This document shows, in pieces, positions 1-5,660 of a DNA stretch of 6,665 nucleotides. Numbering within the stretch: the stretch's first letter is position 1; every line of letters begins with the position of its first letter. The stretch comes from an uncultured Devosia sp. (GTDB lineage Bacteria; Pseudomonadota; Alphaproteobacteria; Rhizobiales; Devosiaceae), in NCBI GenBank assembly GCA_913775215.1, contig CAJYKO010000193.1:1-6665 (forward strand), given 5' to 3'. The notes beneath the pieces were generated by a model. It ran no database searches. It was not told the DNA's origin and saw only the letters and a list, made by a program, of their open reading frames with translations. The position numbers were made by a program, and so were the translations under genes.

Positions 1-400
1 CCTTGTTGTTTTCCTTACCCGTGCCAATCGATTCATTGGCAGCCGGCACCGGCATCAAGACCGGACTCTGGCGCACTGCATTGGTGACGCGGACGATCTT
101 CTGCATCAGCGCAGTGCCCGAGTTGACGTGGTTGGCCAGTTCGATACCGAAACGTTCGGCTTCTTCGAGGCGTGTGCTGAGGACCATGTCGGCTTCGACG
201 GCCGTTGCCTTGAGTTCCTTGATCGCCTGGTTGGCCAGATTGGTTGCGGCAACGAGATCGCCGACCATGAGCTTGAGAGCATCGCGGTCGGCATGGAGCC
301 GGGCGAGCTTACGGTTGAGGACTACGCAATACCCTAGGGTAAGCGCCATGAGCACCGAAACGGAGGCCTCAATGAACAATCCCATCGACAGTCCGAACAT
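1..400 (-). CDS. DUF6468-like membrane protein, third gene of the fliL operon (partial)
   Basis: The minus strand is open from an ATG at 400 to the window edge (133 codons, no stop), so the C-terminus is missing. The ATG overlaps the fliM stop as TGATG, and GGAAGG lies 6 nt upstream, which supports the start. Residues about 5-28 form one hydrophobic segment (GLFIEASVSVLMALTLGYCV), followed by NRKL and then about 80 residues of charged, helix-prone sequence (30-110) including AIKELKATAVEADMVLSTRL. The tail turns Pro/Asn/Gly-rich. This looks like a single-pass inner-membrane protein with a coiled-coil-like cytoplasmic domain. From memory it matches DUF6468, a family often found beside fliM in alphaproteobacteria; this was not searched. 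No function is established. Coupling to fliM suggests a flagellar role near the motor or export apparatus, but that is inference. Confidence 0.85.
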   Translation of the reverse strand, partial: MFGLSMGLFIEASVSVLMALTLGYCVVLNRKLARLHADRDALKLMVGDLVAATNLANQAIKELKATAVEADMVLSTRLEEAERFGIELANHVNSGTALMQKIVRVTNAVRQSPVLMPVPAANESIGTGKENNK

Positions 401-1563
401 CACCGACCTTCCATAGATTCATCAATTGCCTCAAATGCCGCCATGGTCACCTTGGGCGGATTGAGGGGGCGCGTAACGCGCACAGATACGTGGTTACCGA
501 TGTGCCCCATAATGGCCTCGGTCAGTTCAACATCGCCGCAGCGCAGCAAGATCGGATCGCTCGGGGAGCGCTCGAACATCACGGTATCGCCGGGTTTTAG
601 AGCAAGGAGCCGGGAGAGCGGCAATTCCTGCTCATGGAGTACGGCGTCGATTTCGACATCGGCCTGATAGATCTCGGTGGCCAAGTGCCCTTCCCAGATC
701 GGATCGCGGCCGAATTTTTCACCCATGAACATCTGGAGGAGCTGTTCGCGGATGGGTTCGATCGTTGCGTATGGCAGGAGGATCTCGATCTTGCCGCCAC
801 GCTCGTCCATTTCGATGCGCAGTTCGATCAGGATCGCCGCATTGTTCGGGCGCGAGATCGCAGCAAAGCGCGGATTGGTTTCCATGCGCTCGAGTTTGAA
901 ATTGACCGTGGTCACCGGCTCGAACGCACGCTTGGTGTCGTCGAGGATAACCTCGATGAGACGCTGAGCCAGCGCCTGCTCGATCGTCGTATAAGGCCGG
1001 CCCTCGATGCGCATCGCAACGCCGGTGCGGCGCCCGCCGAGCAAGACGTCGATCATCGAATAGATCAGGCTCGAGTCGACGGTGAGGAGGCCATAGTTTT
1101 CCCACTCTTCTGCCTTGATGACCGAGAGAATGGCCGGCAGCGGAATGGAGTTCAGATAGTCACCGAACCGCACCGACGAGATGGAGTCGAGCGAGACTTC
1201 CACGTTGTCGGAGGTGAAATTACGCAGCGAAGTCGTCGCCAGTCGCACGAGTCGGTCGAAGACGATTTCGAGCATCGGCAGACGCTCGTAGCTGACCAGC
1301 GCATTGTTGATCAGCGCCTGGACACCGGTCATCTCGACATTGCTTGAGGTCGCCGCGTCGAAACCGAAGAGGTTGTCGATCTCGTCCTGATTGAGCACGC
1401 GCTCGACACCATCGGAGGCGGACTCCTGGCTGGCCTTGAGCATGGCCGCCCAGTCTTCTTCGCCGTCACCTTCGCCGGGAATATCGAAACTCGGCGTTGG
1501 GCTATCGAGGTCGTCAAGACCCCAGTCTTCGGAGAGTTTGTCTTGATCTGAAGGGCCAGCCAT
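400..1563 (-). CDS. fliM: flagellar motor switch protein FliM
   Basis: FliM is the C-ring protein that binds CheY-P and FliG and sets rotation direction. I chose the ATG at 1563 (387 aa) over the in-frame GTG at 1566 because it makes a TGATG overlap with the fliL stop, identical to the junction at the other end of this gene. No strong Shine-Dalgarno is visible, so translation is probably coupled. Residues 1-56 are an acidic, low-complexity extension. The CheY-binding motif follows at 57-66 (LNQDEIDNLF), whereas in E. coli FliM it sits at the extreme N-terminus. The CheC-like middle domain covers about 80-280, with GGRRTG at 176-181 where enteric FliM has the FliG-binding GGXG, then the family-typical RIEGRPYTTIEQ. 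A SpoA (FliN-like) domain spans about 297-368. E. coli FliM is 334 aa; the excess is mostly the N-terminal extension. Identification is secure. Confidence 0.97.
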   Translation of the reverse strand: MAGPSDQDKLSEDWGLDDLDSPTPSFDIPGEGDGEEDWAAMLKASQESASDGVERVLNQDEIDNLFGFDAATSSNVEMTGVQALINNALVSYERLPMLEIVFDRLVRLATTSLRNFTSDNVEVSLDSISSVRFGDYLNSIPLPAILSVIKAEEWENYGLLTVDSSLIYSMIDVLLGGRRTGVAMRIEGRPYTTIEQALAQRLIEVILDDTKRAFEPVTTVNFKLERMETNPRFAAISRPNNAAILIELRIEMDERGGKIEILLPYATIEPIREQLLQMFMGEKFGRDPIWEGHLATEIYQADVEIDAVLHEQELPLSRLLALKPGDTVMFERSPSDPILLRCGDVELTEAIMGHIGNHVSVRVTRPLNPPKVTMAAFEAIDESMEGR

Positions 1564-2096
1564 CACTGCACCAGCATCTCTTTGAACAAAATGCTTTCAA
1601 TCTTAGCGGGATAGACCGCCAGGTTCACGCGACGCAGCAACTCTTCCTTGAGGCGATAAACCCCGGCCGAGCCTTCGAGGTCGGACTTGCGCAGTTCGCG
1701 CATATAGACCTGGAACGCGTCGATGACCTTCGCCAACTTTGGCTGGATTTCCGTCATCATGTGCTCGTCAGCCACTTCAAGCGCGACCGTGAGCTTCATG
1801 TAATTCTGCGAGCCATCAACGCTCTGCAGGTTCACCATCATCGGTTCGAGATTGAAAATGAACGTATCGGCGACCGCCGCTGCGCCGTGCTCGCCGGCAG
1901 CGGCACCATGATCGCCGGCAGCTGCTTCGTGGCCTTCAGCAGCAGCTTCTGCAGGAGCAGCGCCCCTGGACATAAAGAAGAACAGCCCGGCACCGGCTAG
2001 CAAGACGACGATGGCCGCAGCGCCAATAATTATGAAGAGCTTGTTTATGCCCTTCTTGGCGGGAATATCCTCGCCAACTTCCGCTTCCGTCGCCAT
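1563..2096 (-). CDS. fliL: flagellar basal body-associated protein FliL
   Basis: 177 aa. FliL is a single-pass inner-membrane protein that surrounds the MotAB stator and supports torque and stator function. The N-terminus is short and cytoplasmic (MATEAEVGEDIPAKKGINK), followed by a membrane helix at about 20-42 ending in FFFMSRG. A periplasmic Ala/His-rich linker at 46-75 contains three seven-residue repeats. The conserved FliL domain spans about 78-177: FIFNLEPMMVNLQ, then NYMKLTVALEV, and the typical C-terminus with LKEELLRRVN and ILFKEMLVQ. The ATG at 2096 has GGCGGGG 5 nt upstream. The stop overlaps the fliM start (TGATG). It is first in the leftward operon and lies downstream of a CtrA-like box, so it is probably an early, cell-cycle-timed transcript (inference). 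Identification is secure from the topology, the C-terminal motif and the fliM neighbour. Confidence 0.95.
   Translation of the reverse strand: MATEAEVGEDIPAKKGINKLFIIIGAAAIVVLLAGAGLFFFMSRGAAPAEAAAEGHEAAAGDHGAAAGEHGAAAVADTFIFNLEPMMVNLQSVDGSQNYMKLTVALEVADEHMMTEIQPKLAKVIDAFQVYMRELRKSDLEGSAGVYRLKEELLRRVNLAVYPAKIESILFKEMLVQ
1875..1937 (-). repeat. three tandem 21-bp repeats in the FliL linker (His-Ala heptads)
   Basis: Residues 54-74 of FliL read EGHEAAA, GDHGAAA, GEHGAAA: three imperfect copies of a seven-residue unit, each with one histidine and AAA. The underlying 21-bp units differ mainly at third codon positions, so the peptide pattern is better kept than the DNA. It lies between the membrane helix and the periplasmic FliL domain and is probably a flexible spacer. 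Copy number may vary between strains. Confidence 0.7.
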
Positions 2097-2120
2097 GCAA
2101 ACCCCGCCAGATGCAACCTA

Positions 2121-2138
2121 CGCCGGACGATTCCGGCG
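2121..2138. promoter_or_regulatory. perfect 7-bp dyad upstream of fliL (operator or leader hairpin)
   Basis: CGCCGGA, four bases CGAT, then TCCGGCG: a perfect inverted repeat 25-42 bp before the fliL ATG. On the fliL transcript it could fold as a leader hairpin. Alternatively it could be a binding site for a dimeric regulator near the transcription start. Its CCGG arms resemble the CGGC arms of the dyads at 2193 and 2240, so a FlbD-type repressor site is conceivable. A GANTC site (2129-2133) falls in its centre. Confidence 0.4.
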
Positions 2139-2145
2139 ATGAGTC
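2129..2145. promoter_or_regulatory. pair of GANTC (CcrM-type) methylation sites in the fliL promoter region
   Basis: GATTC at 2129-2133 and GAGTC at 2141-2145 are two GANTC sites within 17 bp, between the CtrA-like box and the fliL start. CcrM methylates GANTC in many alphaproteobacteria, and hemimethylation can tune cell-cycle promoters. That the sequences are present is certain; regulatory use is inference. Confidence 0.4.
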
Positions 2146-2161
2146 CACCTAATGCCATCTT

Positions 2162-2178
2162 GGTTAATGACTGGTTAC
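2162..2178 (-). promoter_or_regulatory. CtrA-like box upstream of fliL
   Basis: On the minus strand the sequence is GTAA-N7-TTAACC, against the CtrA consensus TTAA-N7-TTAAC: one mismatch, with exact half-site spacing. It ends 65 bp before the fliL ATG, where a CtrA box overlapping a -35 region would be expected. No convincing -10 hexamer follows (ACTCAT at 2144-2139 is weak), as is common at activator-dependent promoters. In Caulobacter, CtrA activates fliL and other early flagellar operons, which supports the assignment. Confidence 0.6.
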
Positions 2179-2192
2179 TTTTGGCATCTAGT

Positions 2193-2207
2193 CGGCAATA
2201 TCTGCCG
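2193..2207. promoter_or_regulatory. FlbD/ftr-like enhancer dyad 1
   Basis: CGGCA, five bases ATATC, then TGCCG: a perfect 5-bp inverted repeat centred about 123 bp upstream of the predicted flgF transcription start. FlbD, an NtrC-type activator of flagellar sigma-54 promoters, binds dyads with CGGCA-like arms (ftr elements) about 100 bp upstream in Caulobacter. Position and arms fit, but the assignment rests on recalled consensus. Confidence 0.45.
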
Positions 2208-2239
2208 GGCATTACTTACCGATCAGTAAAATATGTAGC

Positions 2240-2256
2240 CGGCAATTTTGTCCGCC
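2240..2256. promoter_or_regulatory. FlbD/ftr-like enhancer dyad 2 (degenerate)
   Basis: CGGCAATTTTGTCCGCC shares CGGCAAT with the dyad at 2193 and has a weaker right arm (GTCCG instead of TGCCG). It lies 47 bp downstream of the first copy and about 75 bp upstream of the predicted start. Paired sites would suit cooperative binding of an NtrC-type activator. Alone it would be weak evidence; as a repeat of the first site it gains some support. Confidence 0.35.
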
Positions 2257-2265
2257 AGATCCGCT

Positions 2266-2278
2266 TAAGTCTTTGAAA
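2266..2278. promoter_or_regulatory. IHF-like site between enhancer dyads and sigma-54 promoter
   Basis: TAAGTCTTTGAAA matches the reverse of the IHF consensus (YAANNNNTTGATW) at all but one defined position. It lies between the CGGCA dyads and the sigma-54 promoter, where DNA bending by IHF helps a distant activator reach the polymerase. The motif is short and degenerate, so chance occurrence is possible. Confidence 0.35.
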
Positions 2279-2296
2279 TTGCTAATGATTTCAATC

Positions 2297-2312
2297 TGGC
2301 ATGGTTTCTGCA
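2297..2312 (+). promoter_or_regulatory. sigma-54 promoter of flgFGAH
   Basis: TGGCATGGTTTCTGCA against TGGCACG-N4-TTGCA. The invariant -24 GG (2298-2299) and -12 GC (2310-2311) are separated by exactly 10 bp, and only two consensus positions differ. Predicted transcription starts near 2323, giving a leader of about 55 nt to the flgF ATG. Mid-hierarchy rod and ring genes are sigma-54 dependent in Caulobacter-type flagellar systems, so context agrees. Confidence 0.75.
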
Positions 2313-2377
2313 ATTCGATCTGCGAGGCAGCGGCTTGGGGAAGTCAGCTACCTCGGGGACTAAAACCGGGGATCGAA

Positions 2378-3118
2378 ATGATCGAGAATGCACAACTCAT
2401 AGGCCTGTCGCGCCAGATGGCTCTTCAGCGGCAGATGGACATGGTGGCGAACAATATCGCCAACATTAACACGGGCGGCTTCAAGGCCGAACAGGTCCTG
2501 TATGAAGAATACAAGATGCCAGTGGCCCGCCATGGCGACTTCCGTGGCCAGGACCGAACGCTGTCTTATGTGCAGGACTGGGCAACGGTGCAGGACTTTT
2601 CTGCCGGCCCCATGGTCCAGACCGATGGCCCCCTCGATGTTGCGATCTCAGGTGACGGCTTCTTTGCGGTGCAGACCGCAGGCGGCGAGCGGTACACACG
2701 TTCCGGCGCTTTCCAGATCAATAACGCTGGCACGCTTGTCGATCTTGCCGGCAATCCGGTTCTTGGCAATGGCGGCCCAATCCAGTTCGGCCCTGAAGAA
2801 ACCGATATCAAGATCGCTGCCGACGGTTCCATCTCCTCAAGCGAAGGCGCCAAGGGCCAGCTTCGCATCGTCGAGTTCGCCGATCAGCAGGCACTGACCC
2901 GGCAGGGCGACAACCTGCTGGGCGGCGGAACACCATTGCCGGCGACCAATTCGCGGGTGCTCCAGGGCTTTATTGAAAAGTCGAACGTCTCGGGCGTCGC
3001 CGAAATGGCCGAAATGATCCGCGTCACCCGCGCCTACGAATCCATCGCCTCGCTGGGCCAGAAGCAGGACGACATGCGTCGCGATGCGATCCGCCGCCTC
3101 GGCTCCATGAACGCGTGA
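2378..3118 (+). CDS. flgF: flagellar basal-body proximal rod protein FlgF
   Basis: 246 aa from the ATG at 2378. FlgF is a subunit of the proximal rod, the periplasmic drive shaft, and is exported by the flagellar type III apparatus without a cleaved signal. GGGGA at 2368-2372 is the Shine-Dalgarno. An in-frame upstream start at 2273 would add 35 unlike-family residues and lies before the predicted sigma-54 transcript start, so it is rejected. Residues 1-45 are the rod N-terminal helix with the signature ANNIANINTGGFK (24-36). The middle D1 region has GPLDVAISGDGFFAV (84-98), RYTRSGAF and a Gly-rich stretch. The C-terminal helix at about 200-240 has EKSNVSGVAEMAEMIRVTRA. E. coli FlgF is about 250 aa, so this is full length. 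It is followed 15 nt later by flgG. FlgF is told from FlgG by the less canonical N-terminus, the shorter middle and its position first in the pair. Confidence 0.95.
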   Translation: MIENAQLIGLSRQMALQRQMDMVANNIANINTGGFKAEQVLYEEYKMPVARHGDFRGQDRTLSYVQDWATVQDFSAGPMVQTDGPLDVAISGDGFFAVQTAGGERYTRSGAFQINNAGTLVDLAGNPVLGNGGPIQFGPEETDIKIAADGSISSSEGAKGQLRIVEFADQQALTRQGDNLLGGGTPLPATNSRVLQGFIEKSNVSGVAEMAEMIRVTRAYESIASLGQKQDDMRRDAIRRLGSMNA

Positions 3119-3133
3119 CATTGAGGAACTGCC

Positions 3134-3919
3134 ATGAAAGCTCTCTACATCGCATCGACCGGCATGAGCGCGCAGGAACGCAATGTCGAAGTCATCTCCA
3201 ACAATATCGCCAATATGCGCACGCCCGGTTTCAAGCGTCAGCGCGCCGAGTTCGAAGACCTGCTCTATCAGCAGATTTCGCGCGCCGGTTCGCAGACCTC
3301 GGACCAAGGCACGCTGGTGCCAGCCGGCCTTGAAATCGGTTCGGGTGTTCGCACAGTCGCCACGCCCCGCGTTATGAGCCAGGGCAGCGTTAACCCGACC
3401 GAACGCGAACTCGACGTCGCCATCCGCGGCGAAGGCTTCTTCATGGTCGATCTGCCCGATGGCCGCACCGCCTATACCCGTGACGGTTCTTTCGAGCGCA
3501 ACGAAGACGGCACGCTGGTCAATTCGAGCGGCTTTGCCCTTTCAGGCGGCATCACCATTCCCGGCAACGCGACCGGCGTGAACATTTCGCCCGATGGTAC
3601 GGTCGAAGCCTTCATCGGCACCGGCGGCCCGGCAACGCAGCTCGGCCAGCTGCAGTTGGCGCGCTTCGTCAACAAGTCGGGCCTTGAATCGATGGGCGAC
3701 AACCTCTTCCTTGAAACCGCAGCCAGCGGCGCCCCGCAGATCGGCGTCGCAAACGCGGACGGCAATGGCAGCATGCTGCAGTCGTACCTCGAAATGGCCA
3801 ACGTCAACTCGGTGACCGAAATCGCCGACCTGATCGCTGCCCAGCGTGCCTACGAAATGAATGCCCGCGTCATCTCTGGTGCCGACCAGATGATGCAGGC
3901 CACCAGCCAGCTGCGCTGA
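3134..3919 (+). CDS. flgG: flagellar basal-body distal rod protein FlgG
   Basis: 261 aa, the normal length for FlgG. It polymerises into the distal rod that crosses the P and L rings and joins the hook. GAGGA at 3123-3127 lies 6 nt before the ATG. The N-terminal rod signature is at about 10-35 (MSAQERNVEVISNNIANM followed by RTPGFKRQ). The FlgG-type segment after it runs about residues 40-80 (LLYQQISRAGSQ, then GLEIGSGVR). The D1 core includes ELDVAIRGEGFFMVDLPDG and TRDGSF. The C-terminal helix has LEMANVNSVTEIADLIAAQR and ends MMQATSQLR. The C-terminal AYEMNAR motif is strongly conserved in rod and hook proteins. Second gene of the operon, 12 nt before flgA. Very secure. Confidence 0.97.
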   Translation: MKALYIASTGMSAQERNVEVISNNIANMRTPGFKRQRAEFEDLLYQQISRAGSQTSDQGTLVPAGLEIGSGVRTVATPRVMSQGSVNPTERELDVAIRGEGFFMVDLPDGRTAYTRDGSFERNEDGTLVNSSGFALSGGITIPGNATGVNISPDGTVEAFIGTGGPATQLGQLQLARFVNKSGLESMGDNLFLETAASGAPQIGVANADGNGSMLQSYLEMANVNSVTEIADLIAAQRAYEMNARVISGADQMMQATSQLR

Positions 3920-3926
3920 TAGGAGG
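3920..3926 (+). promoter_or_regulatory. near-perfect Shine-Dalgarno before the GTG start of flgA
   Basis: TAGGAGG, starting right after the flgG stop, lies 5 nt before the GTG at 3932. It fixes flgA's start at this GTG: no in-frame ATG gives an intact signal peptide, and the anti-SD match is the best in the window. Confidence 0.8.
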
Positions 3927-3931
3927 CCGCA

Positions 3932-4879
3932 GTGACCCTCCTTTCCCGCTTGGCACTCGTAAGCGCCCTGTCGCTTGCCGCCGCAACGGCCGAGGCAGCG
4001 CCTACGCTGCGCGGCAATGTTACGGTGACCAATCAGGTCGTGACCGTCGCCGACATGTTCGACGATGCTGGTGCATTGGCCGAAACTGCAATTTTCAGCG
4101 CCCCTGCCCCCGGCACCACCGGTCAGGTCGACATCGCCACCATCCGCGCTGCCGCGGCCCGCATCGGTATCGAGAGCTTTGAAGCCAATGGCCTTAACGC
4201 CGTGACCGTAACCCGCGCTGGCATGACGGTGGACGAGGCAACGCTTGAAAACCTGATCATGTCCGAATTGTCCGCTCGCGGCCTCATCGGCCCTGGCGTC
4301 AACAGCGCCATTCAGTTCTCGCGCTTCATCGATCCAGTACAGGTTTCCACCAACGGCGTTGCTGTCCGGCTCGATAGCCTGCGCTACACCAAAGGTGGCC
4401 GGGATTTCTCGGTGCGGTTCCTGCTCGCCGACGGTACGCGGACGCTCGATCTCTCGGGCACGATCGACATGACGATCGACATGCCGCACCTTGCCGCTAA
4501 CCTGCCTGCCGGAACGATCCTGCGGCCGGAAAACGTGGTGATGAAGGCGGTTCCCGTCGGCCAGGCCGATGCCTATGGCTATGTGCCGGTGGAACAGCTT
4601 GTCGGCATGTCGCTCAACCGCCAGAGCCGCGAAGGCATGCTGCTCCGTGCCAGCGATGTCAGCCCGCCGATCACCGTCGCCAAGAACGATGTGGTGACCA
4701 TCATTTATCGCCGTGGCCCCATGACGCTGACCGTCAAGGGTCAGGCCATCACCAGCGCGAGCCGCGGGACCAGCCTGCAAGTGCTCAATCTCATGTCCAA
4801 TCGCGTGATCACCGCGACGGCCGTGTCGCCGGGAACCGTCGAAGTCGATGGCGCCCCCGTGTCGATGGCTGGCCTCTAA
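3932..4879 (+). CDS. flgA: flagellar P-ring assembly chaperone FlgA
   Basis: 315 aa from a GTG start. FlgA is a periplasmic chaperone that helps FlgI polymerise into the P ring around the rod. A Sec signal peptide is visible: MTLLSR, a hydrophobic Ala/Leu/Ser stretch, and a cleavage region ATAEAA at 18-23. Residues about 25-180 form an N-terminal part found in longer, alphaproteobacterial-type FlgA; E. coli FlgA is only 219 aa. The SAF-like/ChapFlgA domain spans about 185-310, with LPAGTILRPENVVMKAVP (191-208), then LVGMSLNRQSREGMLLRASD (223-242) and the closing VTIIYRRGPMTLTVKGQA. The substrate gene flgI is not in the window. Third gene of the rod/ring operon, with flgH starting 10 nt after the stop. 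The C-terminal domain makes the identification firm; the role of the extra N-terminal part is unclear. Confidence 0.95.
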   Translation: MTLLSRLALVSALSLAAATAEAAPTLRGNVTVTNQVVTVADMFDDAGALAETAIFSAPAPGTTGQVDIATIRAAAARIGIESFEANGLNAVTVTRAGMTVDEATLENLIMSELSARGLIGPGVNSAIQFSRFIDPVQVSTNGVAVRLDSLRYTKGGRDFSVRFLLADGTRTLDLSGTIDMTIDMPHLAANLPAGTILRPENVVMKAVPVGQADAYGYVPVEQLVGMSLNRQSREGMLLRASDVSPPITVAKNDVVTIIYRRGPMTLTVKGQAITSASRGTSLQVLNLMSNRVITATAVSPGTVEVDGAPVSMAGL

Positions 4880-4889
4880 TCAGGACCGA

Positions 4890-5633
4890 ATGAAAATGAA
4901 GACCCTTCGTATCGCCACCATCCTGACCCTGACGGCAGCCCTTGGCGCCTGCAACACCATGGATCGCCTCGCCAATGTCGGCAATGCGCCGCCGCTGACC
5001 CAGATCCAGGACCCGACGACGCTGGCCGGTTACCAGCCCGTGCGCATGCCAATGCCGGAGCCGATCGCGGATACCTATCAGTCCAATTCGCTCTATCGCA
5101 CCTCGGCCAAAGGCTTCTTCAAGGACGAACGCGCACACCGCGTTGGCGACATTCTCACCGTCATGGTGACCGTGGACGACAGCGCCAAGATCAGCAACAC
5201 GACCAACCGCAACCGGTCTTCGAGCAACAATGCCGGTATGGGCGGCATCTTCGGCGCCGCTGTCGAGAACGTCACGGCCGGTGCCGTCGATCCGGCCAAG
5301 GCCATCGACTTCACCTCGGGCATCAATGACGCCGGCGCGGGCTCGGTGAACCGCTCCGAAGCGCTGCAAACCTCGATCGCTGCCGTAATCACCCAGGTTC
5401 TGCCGAACGGCAACCTCGTGATCGAAGGCCGCCAGGAAGTGCGCGTCAATTTCGAAGTCCGCGACCTTATCGTCTCGGGCATCGTGCGCCCCTCCGATAT
5501 CCAGGCCAACAACACGATCCCGTCGACCAAGATCGCCGAGGCCCGCATCTCTTACGGTGGCCGCGGCCAGATCACCGACGTGCAGCAGCCGCGCTACGGC
5601 CAGCAGGTTCTCGACGCCATCCTGCCGTTCTGA
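4890..5633 (+). CDS. flgH: flagellar L-ring lipoprotein FlgH
   Basis: 247 aa from the ATG at 4890. FlgH forms the outer-membrane L ring around the distal rod. AGGA at 4882-4885 precedes two possible ATGs, 4890 (4-nt gap) and 4896 (10-nt gap); I take the first but the second is nearly as good. An upstream in-frame ATG at 4848 lies inside flgA and would bury the signal peptide. The lipoprotein signal is MKMKTLRIATILTLTAALGA with lipid-accepting Cys21 in LGAC; Asn follows the Cys, so no Asp retention signal and outer-membrane sorting is expected. Conserved blocks are HRVGDILTVMV (83-93), LPNGNLVIEGRQEVRVNFEV (171-190), SGIVRPSDI (196-204) and the family-typical end YGGRGQITDVQQPRYGQQV plus LDAILPF. 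Length fits (E. coli 232 aa). It is the last gene of the operon before a terminator. Confidence 0.96.
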   Translation: MKMKTLRIATILTLTAALGACNTMDRLANVGNAPPLTQIQDPTTLAGYQPVRMPMPEPIADTYQSNSLYRTSAKGFFKDERAHRVGDILTVMVTVDDSAKISNTTNRNRSSSNNAGMGGIFGAAVENVTAGAVDPAKAIDFTSGINDAGAGSVNRSEALQTSIAAVITQVLPNGNLVIEGRQEVRVNFEVRDLIVSGIVRPSDIQANNTIPSTKIAEARISYGGRGQITDVQQPRYGQQVLDAILPF

Positions 5634-5641
5634 TTTCGGCT

Positions 5642-5660
5642 GCGCCCGGTCATCGGGCGC
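5642..5660 (+). terminator. hairpin after flgH without a T-tract
   Basis: GCGCCCG, loop GTCAT, CGGGCGC: a perfect 7-bp GC stem starting 9 nt after the flgH stop. No T-run follows, so it is more likely an RNA 3'-end stabiliser or a Rho-assisted pause than a true intrinsic terminator. Confidence 0.35.

Noticed and set aside
330..341. 12-bp perfect palindrome TACCCTAGGGTA inside the DUF6468-like gene
   Set aside because: It encodes part of the membrane helix, is not repeated elsewhere in the window, and has no promoter context; it may be chance.
634..1347. 237-codon open frame on the plus strand, antisense to fliM
   Set aside because: It lies wholly opposite fliM, has His/Arg/Asp-rich composition typical of GC-rich antisense frames, and no ribosome binding site or family resemblance.
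2182..2197. second GG-N10-GC match (TGGCATCTAGTCGGCA) as another sigma-54 promoter
   Set aside because: It has about four mismatches to the fuller consensus, overlaps the better explained CGGCA dyad, and would leave a leader of about 170 nt.
2273..2377. N-terminal extension of flgF from an upstream start
   Set aside because: It starts before the predicted sigma-54 transcript start near 2323, lacks a ribosome binding site, and does not resemble a rod protein N-terminus.
3542..4780. 412-codon open frame on the minus strand across flgG and flgA
   Set aside because: It is opposite two unmistakable genes, with low-complexity Gly/His/Asp/Arg composition. Its length is explained by codon bias on the real strand.
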